Source: Bacillota bacterium
GTDB taxonomy: Bacteria > Bacillota > UBA4882 > UBA8346
Length of the DNA: 64,000 nucleotides
NCBI GenBank assembly: GCA_023402395.1
Contig: JAEYGI010000040.1
Span: 930,001-994,000, forward strand
Reading direction: 5' to 3'
Part shown: positions 8,341 to 16,068 of the stretch, piece by piece
Layout: every line of letters starts with the position of its first letter
Position numbering within the stretch: position 1 is the first letter of the stretch
Position numbers and translations under genes: made by a program
Notes under the pieces: model-generated
Told to the model about the DNA's origin: nothing
Database searches by the model: none
The model's input: only the letters and a program-made list of their open reading frames with translations

Positions 8341-8943
8341 TTATTCGGCATCCTTAAATAGCTTGAGATACCCGGCGGTTTCCAGGCTCATGCCGTAAAT
8401 CATGAAATTGCCTTTGCACGCGATCTCCTCTTTACAACGAACCACAACTTCGATCAAAAAACGGTGGCCTTTTCTCTCAAGGACTTGAGCCCGGGCGATC
8501 AATCGATCTCCGGCGCGAACCGCCCGCAAAAAATCCAAATCCGCCTTTCCGGTCAAGGCCACTTGAACATCGGCAACCGCATTGGCCAAGGAATTGGCCT
8601 GGGCGAAGATGACGTGTCCCCGAACAATATTGCACTTTTCCAGGCACATGCTCTGGTCGGTCTCCAGCAGCGACAACCCTTTCTTCCCAGGCTCAATCTC
8701 GATCAGTTCGCCGACAATGTCGTTGACGCCCAACGATTGCGAGACCCCGAAAAAGTGGGAAGCCATCTCCCGGGTTCGCTTGCGAACTTCGGGAATGGCC
8801 AACTCCATCCGGTCCAGCCGAACCGTGGGAATGCTGACTTGCAGGATTTCCGCCAGTTCCTCATCGGTAATAAACGGGTTTTGAGAGATGGCAGTCAGTA
8901 ATTTCTGGTGGCGTTCCGATTTGCGCAACAATTTTTGACTCAT
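8341..8943 (-). CDS. fapR: Fatty-acid and phospholipid regulator FapR
   Basis: A 200-residue repressor of lipid genes that is released by malonyl-CoA. An N-terminal DeoR-like helix-turn-helix (about 18-60, with TDEELAEILQVSIPTVRLDR) is followed by a hotdog-fold ligand domain (about 80-190). An operator matching the FapR box sits over its own promoter at 8972-8988. There is no clear Shine-Dalgarno before the ATG, which suggests modest translation. It is co-transcribed with fabH. The family is typical of Firmicutes. Confidence 0.93.
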   Translation of the reverse strand: MSQKLLRKSERHQKLLTAISQNPFITDEELAEILQVSIPTVRLDRMELAIPEVRKRTREMASHFFGVSQSLGVNDIVGELIEIEPGKKGLSLLETDQSMCLEKCNIVRGHVIFAQANSLANAVADVQVALTGKADLDFLRAVRAGDRLIARAQVLERKGHRFLIEVVVRCKEEIACKGNFMIYGMSLETAGYLKLFKDAE

Positions 8944-8971
8944 CGGTAATTAACCCAAAACAGTTTTATTA

Positions 8972-8988
8972 TTATTACCTGATAATAA
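8972..8988. promoter_or_regulatory. FapR operator
   Basis: TTATTACCTGATAATAA is a 17-bp palindrome. It matches the Bacillus FapR box, as I recall it (TTAGTACCTGATACTAA), at 15 of 17 positions, and the two differences are symmetric. It overlaps the -10 end and start point of the fapR promoter, so repression by occlusion and autoregulation are expected. Confidence 0.85.
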
Positions 8989-9016
8989 TTATAATGGGTG
9001 TCCCCTTTATTTGCAA
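8988..9016 (-). promoter_or_regulatory. fapR-fabH promoter
   Basis: The -35 is TTGCAA (9011-9016), the spacer 17 bp and the -10 TATAAT (8988-8993). The transcript would start inside the FapR operator, about 38 nt before the fapR ATG. Confidence 0.8.
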
Positions 9017-9135
9017 TCTTTTTTTGGTGATCGTTAAAACCAATGCTATTAATATTCCCTGCTTTCGGAGTTTCGACCCATTAACTTAAGGTTTCTTTAG
9101 AAGGCCGTGGGGATTACCAAACCAATAATACCTCC

Positions 9136-9465
9136 CGGCACTTGCCGCCGCAACTACGGCATTCGTTGCCGTTAAAGCGGCATTCAACGCCGAAGCAATG
9201 GCAGCGATTGCCGGAACTACGGCATTCAATGCCGGGACTACGGCACTTGTTGCCGTTAAGGCGGCACCTAATGCCGGGGCAACGGCATCAGTTGCCGCAA
9301 CTACGGCGATAAGTTCCGTAACTCCGGCAATCATCGCCTGTCAATTTTCTGTCACTCCCGCAACTGCGGCATCGCTTGCCGGAGTATTTTCAGTAACTAA
9401 ACCAGTAAGAAGAGCAGTTCCTTGTCAATTATCTGTAAGCGTCGTTGCAGGGGCGACCCATGCCG
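9136..9465. repeat. 21-bp-phased palindrome array (copy A, 16 units)
   Basis: Units start every 21 bp from 9136 to 9451. The clear ones read CGGCA-N5-TGCCG with 6-bp linkers, for example at 9157, 9220, 9241, 9262, 9283 and 9367. Some units are decayed but stay in phase (9346, 9388, 9409, 9430). Loop bases differ from unit to unit while arms are kept. The order of intact and decayed units matches the array at 52040-52327. All frames remain open because 21 is a multiple of 3, but the implied peptides differ in frame between copies, so I read it as non-coding. It fills the gene-free stretch between the fapR promoter and the nitroreductase terminator. Confidence 0.85.
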
Positions 9466-9507
9466 CCGCATTTTCGGAGAGTGCCAGAGAAATCCGGGGA
9501 AGCAAAG

Positions 9508-9530
9508 AAAAACCGGCAATTACTGCCGGT
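9508..9530 (-). terminator. Terminator of the nitroreductase gene
   Basis: On the minus strand ACCGGCA / TGCCGGT with a 5-nt loop is followed by TTTTTC. It lies 35 bp past the stop at 9565. Its stem resembles the palindromes of the neighbouring array, so it may be derived from one. Confidence 0.7.
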
Positions 9531-9564
9531 GGATAAAGGTTTTTCAGGTATCGCCTTGATTTTT

Positions 9565-10140
9565 TCAGTTCAACAGAACCTCGGTTACCGTCCGCTTCGG
9601 CACATGATGAACCTCGCTTTCATCCCGCCAGTACTTAATATCCCCCGCCGGGCCCGGTCCGGATTGCTCCAGCACGACTTCTTCCACCGGTTTTCCCAAA
9701 GCCAGCACCAACAGGATCTTGTAACGTTCCAGGATGTTCAACTCCGCCTGAAGCTGTTCCCGGCGGATGCTCCCGAGGATGCATCCGCCCAGTCCGGCCT
9801 CAGCCGCGCCCAGCATAATGGTCTGGGCCGCGATTCCATGATCGCAGCCGGCATTATCGCTGATCTCCGTATCCAGCAGAATAATGATATAGGCGGCGGG
9901 ACGTTCCCCCGCGGCCGGTCCGTCCCATTCCTTCAAATAACCGGCCCAGGACAGGCAGGGAAAGATTTTGGCATTGACCGCCGGGTCGTAAGCGAGCATA
10001 TACTTCAGCGGTTGCTTATTGGCGGCCGATGGCGTCAAGCGGGCCAATTCCACCAGCTTCTCAAGCTGGCCGCGTTCCAACAGAACTGCTTCAGCAAACC
10101 GGCGATAGCTCCGGTTTTTCAGGACCAGATCTTTTAACAT
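9565..10140 (-). CDS. Nitroreductase-family flavoprotein
   Basis: A 191-residue FMN-dependent oxidoreductase of the nitroreductase fold. NRSYRRF near the N-terminus and TPSAANKQP (about 37-45) form the FMN-phosphate site, and GAAEAGLGGCILGSIRR carries the second flavin loop. The ATG at 10140 is 5 nt after GGGAGGG. An in-frame upstream start at 10170 lacks this and I reject it. Single gene, with terminators on both sides. The substrate cannot be inferred. Confidence 0.88.
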   Translation of the reverse strand: MLKDLVLKNRSYRRFAEAVLLERGQLEKLVELARLTPSAANKQPLKYMLAYDPAVNAKIFPCLSWAGYLKEWDGPAAGERPAAYIIILLDTEISDNAGCDHGIAAQTIMLGAAEAGLGGCILGSIRREQLQAELNILERYKILLVLALGKPVEEVVLEQSGPGPAGDIKYWRDESEVHHVPKRTVTEVLLN

Positions 10141-10210
10141 GATAACCCTCCCTTGATTCAACCTTTTCAAAATATAGTTCTCCGGCCCGCCAATCTTTCC
10201 TCCCCGGAAA

Positions 10211-10246
10211 TAGAAAAACCGGCGTTCCCTTTGGAACGCCGGTTTT
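10211..10246 (-). terminator. Terminator of the aldo/keto reductase gene
   Basis: A perfect 14-bp stem AAAACCGGCGTTCC / GGAACGCCGGTTTT with a 4-nt loop. On the minus strand it ends in TTTTTCTATTT. It is about 120 bp past the stop at 10366 and may act in both directions. Confidence 0.85.
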
Positions 10247-10365
10247 CATCATCAGGAGTCGGTGCCGGTAATCACGGCCATCACTGTATCTGATAGACAG
10301 CGCCTTATTCGGTACCCATTCGCTTGTGCTTTATATCCTGAAAATGAATCACCGCCCACAAGCTT

Positions 10366-11382
10366 CTAGAACTCCGCGTCTTTAAAATTATTGGCGTGCG
10401 AACTACTGATCCATGAAAACGGATATCCCAGTTCAAACCTGGTGGCCTCATTCAGCCGGCTCCAGAGATCATCGGGAAGATCCCAATCGCCCACCGCCAG
10501 ATTTTGTTGCAATTGCTCAACCCGGCGGGAGCCGATGATCACCGAAGTAACCCGGTGATCATGCAGCAGCCAGGCCAACGAGAGTTCGCTGGGCGTTTTG
10601 CCGGCGCTTTGCGCCAGTTCCTGAACTGCCGCGGCCACCCGGAAGCCCCGTTCATGCCAATAACGCGGCAGATCGATGCTCCGAAGCGCGATTCTGGTGC
10701 CTTCCTCGGGTTTCTCCGCTTTTTGATATTTCCCGGTGAGCATACCGCTGGCGAGCGGACTCCAGCAGATAAAGCCCATTCCCTGGTCGTCGCACGCGGG
10801 GAGTACCTCCCGTTCCACGTCGCGGATGATCAGATTGTACATGTACTGCCCGCAACTGAAGCGTTCCTGGTTCCATCGGGCGCTGATGCCGTTGGCTTTC
10901 ATGATCTGCCAGGCATAGAGATTGCTGCAGCCGATATAACGAACCTTTCCCTGCCGGACCAAATCATCCAAGGCCCGCATGGTCTCTTCCCACGGCGTCC
11001 GCGGATCGGGGCCGTGAATCTGGTAGAGATCGATATAATCGGTGCCCAGCCGTTTCAAACTGGCCTCGCAAGCCTCCATGATATGTTTGCGGGAGAGCCC
11101 CTTGCCATTGGGATCCGGCTTCATTGGGGAGTATACTTTGGTCGCCAGCACGGCTTGGCCCCGGTCAAACGAACGAAGCGCCTCACCGACAATCTCTTCG
11201 GAGATCCCTTTGTTATAAGCGTCGGCGGTGTCGATAAAATTCCCGCCAGCCTCGAGGAACGCCCGGATAATAGCGATAGAGGTTTCCTTGTCGCAGCCCC
11301 AGCCGTCCGCCCCGAAATTCATGGCTCCCAGGCAGATCCTGGAGACCAGCAGGCCGGTTTTTCCAAGATAACGATACTTCAT
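10366..11382 (-). CDS. Aldo/keto reductase
   Basis: A 338-residue NADPH-dependent carbonyl reductase with a TIM barrel, close to the YajO / Tas-like group (AKR11-13). Visible catalytic residues are Asp in FIDTADAYNKG (near 52), Tyr in the same helix, Lys in LATKVYSPM (near 83) and His in YQIHGPDP (near 124). The C-terminal cofactor motif SVIIGSRRVEQL is present. AAGGAGG precedes the ATG. It follows polC after a MITE-like repeat, so it probably has its own expression. The substrate is unknown. Confidence 0.92.
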   Translation of the reverse strand: MKYRYLGKTGLLVSRICLGAMNFGADGWGCDKETSIAIIRAFLEAGGNFIDTADAYNKGISEEIVGEALRSFDRGQAVLATKVYSPMKPDPNGKGLSRKHIMEACEASLKRLGTDYIDLYQIHGPDPRTPWEETMRALDDLVRQGKVRYIGCSNLYAWQIMKANGISARWNQERFSCGQYMYNLIIRDVEREVLPACDDQGMGFICWSPLASGMLTGKYQKAEKPEEGTRIALRSIDLPRYWHERGFRVAAAVQELAQSAGKTPSELSLAWLLHDHRVTSVIIGSRRVEQLQQNLAVGDWDLPDDLWSRLNEATRFELGYPFSWISSSHANNFKDAEF

Positions 11383-11402
11383 ACGCTGATTCCTCCTTGG
11401 TG

Positions 11403-11535
11403 AAGCGTTGTAATTAAACCCCGGCCGTTAGCCGGGGAAGGACCGCAATGATACCGAAAGAAGTGTGACTTTAACTTGTTTTCTGAGCTTTTGTGTTAAC
11501 CCGCGGCCTTCGGCCGGGGTTTTATCACAACGCTT
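11403..11535. mobile_element. MITE-like repeat downstream of polC (copy 1)
   Basis: A 133-bp element with 24-bp terminal inverted repeats matching at 22 positions (11403-11426 and 11512-11535; ends AAGCGTTGT and ACAACGCTT). It has no coding capacity. Each end can also fold alone into a GC-rich hairpin (CCCCGGC / GCCGGGG at 11419-11437, then TTTAATTA on the minus strand). It may therefore serve as the polC terminator. An internal stretch at 11474-11500 matches 15961-15988 in copy 2. The right end abuts the polC stop codon. Confidence 0.65.
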
Positions 11536-14500
11536 TTAATTAAAGCTGAACAATTCCAGCTGATCCGTTTCCGTCATTCCAGCCAGACACCCATGTTTCT
11601 GCAGAACCTCGATCACCGCCGAACTCAATCTGGCCCGGGTCTTAAGGTCTTCAATGGACCGAAATTCCCCTTCGGCCCGCGCCGCGGCCAGATAGTTGGC
11701 GGCGTTGTCGCCCAAGCCCTGCAATGAAGCGAGCGGCGGCAGCAACCCATCGGGTGTGATTAGGAACTTGTGGGGGTCGGATTTATAGATATCCACTTTC
11801 AAAAATTTGATTCCGCGAAGCATCGCTTCCAGCACCATTTCCAGAATGGTTTCCAGGTTTTTCTCCTTTTGAGTGGCGTCATTGCCTTTGGCCCGAATCG
11901 ATTCCAGTGTGTTCCGGACCGAGCGTTCTCCCTGGACCACGATATCGGCGTCAAACTCATCGGCCCGGACGCTGAAATAGGTCGCATAAAAGGCCTGGGG
12001 ATGATTTACCTTGAAATAGGCGATCCGGAAGGCCATCATTACATAGGCCACGGCGTGCGCTTTGGGGAACATATATTTAATGCGCTGACAGGATTCGAGG
12101 TACCAGTCGGGCACCTGATGCTCCTTCATCAGCGTAATGTCATCGGGTTCCAGCCCCCGTCCCTTCCGGACTTTTTCCATGATCTTAAAGGCCGATTTTG
12201 GCGGCAATCCTTTAAAGATCAGATAGTTCATAATATCGTCCCGGGTCGAAATCACCTCGGCTAGCTTGGCCGTACCGTTCTTGATCAATTCCTGGGCATT
12301 GCCGAGCCAGACACTAGTGCCGTGGGACAGGCCGGAAATGTAAATCAACTCTGAAAAAGTGGTCGGCTTGGTCTCGGTGAGCATCTGCCGGACAAAACCG
12401 GTGCCGAACTCCGGTATCCCCAGGCTTCCCAAATCGAACCCCAACTGTTCGGCAGTGAGGCCAAGCGGCGCGGCCGAGGTGAAAATGCGCATCGTCTCCG
12501 GTTCCCCCATCGGCACCGACTTGGGATCAATTCCGGTCAGATCCTGCAGCATCCGGATGACCGTGGGATCGTCGTGGCCCAGGATGTCCAGCTTGACCAG
12601 CCGGCCTTCCAGTGCGCCGTGAAAGTCAAAATGGGTCGTGATCCATTCCGCGTTTTTATCATTGGCCGGAAACTGAATCGGAGTGAAATTATAAATCTCT
12701 TGATCCTGCGGCACGACCACCATTCCGCCCGGATGTTGGCCGGTGGAACGCCGGACGCCGGTGCAGCCTTTCACCAATCGGTTGATCTCCGCCTGGCGGA
12801 AGCGCAGCCCTTTGTCCTCCATATACCCTTTCACGAAACCGAAGGCCATCTTCTCGGCAAGACCGGTGATGGTCCCAGCCCGGAAGACGAAGCCTTTGCC
12901 GAAAAGCTCCTCGGTGTAATGATGAACCGTTGATTGATAGTCCCCGGAAAAGTTCAAATCGATATCGGGTTCCTTATCGCCCTCGAACCCCATAAAGGTT
13001 GCGAAGGGAATGTCCTGACCGTCCCGGATCATCGCTTGGCCGCAGTTCGGGCAGTCACGCGGCGGGAGGTCGAAGCCGGAGCCGATCTCCCCGGTCTCCT
13101 TAAACTCGCTGTACCGACAAGCCGGGCAACGATAATGGGCGGGCAGCGGATTGACTTCCGTGATATAACACATGGTCGCCACAAACGATGATCCCACCGA
13201 TCCCCGCGACCCCACCAGATAGCCGTCGTCCAGCGACTTTTTGACCAGCTTGTGGGCGATCAGATAAAGCACGGCGTAACCGTGACCGATAATGCTTTTA
13301 AGCTCCCACTCCAACCGTTCCTCAACCAGTTTCGGCAAAGGATCACCGTAGAGTTCCCTGGCGCGGCGATAGGACATCTCCCGGATCTCATCATCGGCGC
13401 CGGGGATTTTGGGTGGAAAGAACTGTTCCGGAATGGGCTTGACATCCTCGATCTGTTCCAGGATTAAGCGGGGGTTGCCGATCACCACTTCCCGGGCGGT
13501 CTCCGGCCCCAGGTAGCTGAACTCCTCCAGCATCTCATCGGTGGTCCGGAAAAACAACGGCGTCTTGCGTCCCGCGTCTTCGAAACCCTGGCCCGTCAAA
13601 AGAATCCGCCGGTAAATTTCTTCATGAGGATGCAGAAAGTGAACGTCGCAAGTGGCTACGACCGGTTTGCCCAACTGGACGCCGAGCCGGTGAATCAAGC
13701 GGTTATTTTCTTTCAGCTCTTCTTCCGAGGCTACCCGGCCCGAATCAAGTAAAAAAAAGTTATTGGCTAGCGGCTGAATCTCCAGGTAATCGTAGAAGTT
13801 GGCGATCTCCAGCAGCCGCTCTTCTCCCGCCCCATCCAGCAAGGCTTGATAAAACTCTCCCGCTTCACAAGCGGTCCCCAACAATAAGCCTTCCCGCAGC
13901 TCCACCAATCGGGACCGGGGAATCCGGGGGTGCCTGTGGAAAAACTGGACATGGGAATCGGAGACCAAACGGTAAAGATTGCGCAATCCGATCTGGTTTT
14001 TAACCAAAATCACAATATGATGCGTTCGCAAATTCTCAACGCCGCTTTCTTTGATCAATACGTTCAGATCGAGCAATTTGATAAAACCACGGTCGGCGAT
14101 CTTCTCCAGCGCCTTCAACCAAATACCGGAAGCGCAGGCCGCGTCGTCCACGGCCCGGTGGTGGTGGGCCAGCTCTAATCCCAGTTCCTTGGCGAGGTTA
14201 TTTAGTCGATAGCTTTTCAGCCCAGGCCAGACCGATCGGGCCAAGGTCAGGGTGTCCAGAGATATCGGTTGAAATTTGGCCCCAAAGAAGAGTTGATGCT
14301 TGGCTTTGACAAACCCGATGTCGAACTGGGCGTTGTGAGCCACCAGCACCGCGTTGCCGGCGAAACTCAAGAAATCCTCCAATACCTTGGCCGGTTCTGG
14401 AGCATCCTGAACCATCTCCGGCGTAATCCCGGTAAGTTTTTGAATCTCTTCGGAGATGGGCCGGCCCGGCTTAATCATACTATGAAACTTTTCGATCACT

Positions 14501-15870
14501 TGTCCGCCTTGAAGTTTGACAGCACCGATCTCCAGCAGGTCCTCTTTCCAAGGGTTAAAGCCGGTGGTTTCAATGTCAAATACCACATAAATGGAGTCGG
14601 CCAGGGTCTCGTCCTCAGCTCCGATTACGATCGGGGAACCGTCATCGACCAGATAGCCCTCCATTCCATAGATTACCTTGATCCCAGCCTTCTTGGCGGT
14701 TTGATACGCTTCGGGAAACGACTGAACCACTCCGTGATCAGTGATGGCCACTGCCGGATGGCCCCATTGTGCGGCCAGTTTGATGGCTTGCGTAACTTCC
14801 ACCGTGGCGTCCATGGCGCTCATTTTGGTATGAAGGTGAAGTTCGATCCGCTTTTCAGCCGCTTTATCCTCGCGCTGAACTGTCACGGCGGCATTGATAT
14901 CGTTCACCATAATATTCAGTTCTTTGGAGAACGGATCGTATTGCAGATCGCCCCGAAGCGTCACCCAAACTCCCTCCCGGACCAACTCTTCGATCCGGTG
15001 CTCACCGCGGGGGAAAATCTTAAAACTGACAGAGTCATTGTAATCGGTAAGATCGCCCAGGTAAAACTTTTTTCCGGTCTTGCTGACCTTCGATTCGAAC
15101 CGGAAAACTTCGCCCCGGACTACCACCCCCTGCTGTTCTTCGGTCATCTGATTGAGGGGCAACGGTGCGCCGCTGATCTTGCGTCCGTATATCTCCGATG
15201 AAGCCTTGCCCGATGAGTTTGATGAGTTTTTGGAAGTACTCTGCCCTCTGCTCCGTTCTTGAACCGGCGGGGTTGACTTCAATAGCGTAGCGATGGCGGC
15301 AGCCTCTTCCTGTTCCAGACGGGCTTTCATATCGAACAGTAGCTCTTCGAAATCACCGACACAAAAACTCAGCCTGAGCCTCTCCAGAATAAACTCTTGC
15401 AACAATTCTCCCAGTTCTTCGCTGCGCCGGCTCAAATATTCGACTCCGGCCTGGTTGCCAACCTGGACCTCCAGTAGGCAGTCGGGCAAAAAACGATATT
15501 TGGCCTCGGCCAGCCAACCGTTTATTCCGGGGAACTTCGCGGCCGCGGCCACGCTAAAGCGGTTCCAATTCCGTTCCAGCCGTTCCGCCAGGGGCGGCAG
15601 GACTTGCGGCGATACGATTGCCAGCTTCACCCGGTTTCCCATCGAAAACTGATCAAGCGCCTGCTCCAATTCGGCAATCTGCTCGGGCTGAAGCGTATTT
15701 TTAAGAAATAATTTGATGGTCCAAGCGGATTTTTCGGTATCCACCAGGATCTCTTGAATTAGCCCTTCTTCTAACAAGGGCTCGATCGGAAAAGAAAAGG
15801 AGACTTTTTCAATCCCCTCAAATGCCCGTAATGAGCGGTTATTCGGTTTAATGAGATATTGAGATTGCAT
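11536..15870 (-). CDS. polC: DNA polymerase III alpha subunit, PolC type
   Basis: The replicative polymerase of Firmicutes, 1444 residues. Domains in order are an N-terminal domain (1-200), a Ser-rich linker (205-225), an OB fold (245-335), the first PHP part (ELHLHTKMSAMDA near 345), an embedded 3'-5' exonuclease (FDIETTGF near 431-438, with HNAQFD), the rest of PHP, and the polymerase core with a Cys4 zinc site (CPACRYSE, CPNCGQ) and catalytic acids around EPDIDLNFSG. The C-terminus reads QLELF, a beta-clamp binding motif. GGGAG precedes the ATG. It is bordered on both sides by copies of a MITE-like repeat. Confidence 0.97.
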   Translation of the reverse strand: MQSQYLIKPNNRSLRAFEGIEKVSFSFPIEPLLEEGLIQEILVDTEKSAWTIKLFLKNTLQPEQIAELEQALDQFSMGNRVKLAIVSPQVLPPLAERLERNWNRFSVAAAAKFPGINGWLAEAKYRFLPDCLLEVQVGNQAGVEYLSRRSEELGELLQEFILERLRLSFCVGDFEELLFDMKARLEQEEAAAIATLLKSTPPVQERSRGQSTSKNSSNSSGKASSEIYGRKISGAPLPLNQMTEEQQGVVVRGEVFRFESKVSKTGKKFYLGDLTDYNDSVSFKIFPRGEHRIEELVREGVWVTLRGDLQYDPFSKELNIMVNDINAAVTVQREDKAAEKRIELHLHTKMSAMDATVEVTQAIKLAAQWGHPAVAITDHGVVQSFPEAYQTAKKAGIKVIYGMEGYLVDDGSPIVIGAEDETLADSIYVVFDIETTGFNPWKEDLLEIGAVKLQGGQVIEKFHSMIKPGRPISEEIQKLTGITPEMVQDAPEPAKVLEDFLSFAGNAVLVAHNAQFDIGFVKAKHQLFFGAKFQPISLDTLTLARSVWPGLKSYRLNNLAKELGLELAHHHRAVDDAACASGIWLKALEKIADRGFIKLLDLNVLIKESGVENLRTHHIVILVKNQIGLRNLYRLVSDSHVQFFHRHPRIPRSRLVELREGLLLGTACEAGEFYQALLDGAGEERLLEIANFYDYLEIQPLANNFFLLDSGRVASEEELKENNRLIHRLGVQLGKPVVATCDVHFLHPHEEIYRRILLTGQGFEDAGRKTPLFFRTTDEMLEEFSYLGPETAREVVIGNPRLILEQIEDVKPIPEQFFPPKIPGADDEIREMSYRRARELYGDPLPKLVEERLEWELKSIIGHGYAVLYLIAHKLVKKSLDDGYLVGSRGSVGSSFVATMCYITEVNPLPAHYRCPACRYSEFKETGEIGSGFDLPPRDCPNCGQAMIRDGQDIPFATFMGFEGDKEPDIDLNFSGDYQSTVHHYTEELFGKGFVFRAGTITGLAEKMAFGFVKGYMEDKGLRFRQAEINRLVKGCTGVRRSTGQHPGGMVVVPQDQEIYNFTPIQFPANDKNAEWITTHFDFHGALEGRLVKLDILGHDDPTVIRMLQDLTGIDPKSVPMGEPETMRIFTSAAPLGLTAEQLGFDLGSLGIPEFGTGFVRQMLTETKPTTFSELIYISGLSHGTSVWLGNAQELIKNGTAKLAEVISTRDDIMNYLIFKGLPPKSAFKIMEKVRKGRGLEPDDITLMKEHQVPDWYLESCQRIKYMFPKAHAVAYVMMAFRIAYFKVNHPQAFYATYFSVRADEFDADIVVQGERSVRNTLESIRAKGNDATQKEKNLETILEMVLEAMLRGIKFLKVDIYKSDPHKFLITPDGLLPPLASLQGLGDNAANYLAAARAEGEFRSIEDLKTRARLSSAVIEVLQKHGCLAGMTETDQLELFSFN

Positions 15871-15894
15871 GGCGCGCTCCCGTAAAAATTCTAA

Positions 15895-16018
15895 AAGCCT
15901 TATGATAAAGTCGACGTTTCCACAATAACTCTGCGAAATTGGTTACAAAACGGCTTCATCACTTGCTTTTCTGAGCTTTTGCGTAACCGTAGCTTTCGGC
16001 CAGGTTTTCACAGCGCTT
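15895..16018. mobile_element. MITE-like repeat upstream of polC (copy 2, decayed)
   Basis: The right end (15998-16018, GGCCAGGTTTTCACAGCGCT) and the inner segment at 15961-15988 (CTTTTCTGAGCTTTTG core) match copy 1. The left end at 15895 (AAGCCTTATGATAAA) is a weaker match to the inverted terminus. It lies between proS and polC in the same orientation as copy 1, so the pair flanks polC as direct copies. Confidence 0.5.
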
Positions 16019-16068
16019 CTAAATTCCCGTGGCGGGAAGCAAAAGATCAAAATAAGAAAAAAATTGAC

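Noticed and set aside
9136..9465. CRISPR array
   Set aside because: The period is only 21 bp, the variable part 5-6 nt, and repeats are imperfect palindromes. No cas genes are near.
9086..9536. Ala/Thr/Val-rich proteins on either strand across array A
   Set aside because: They are low-complexity products of a 21-bp repeat that keeps every frame open. The corresponding frame in array B gives a different peptide, and there is no ribosome site.
16020..16068. Promoter or T-box leader near proS
   Set aside because: This DNA is downstream of proS on the minus strand, and ispG lies immediately upstream of proS with no room for a T-box.
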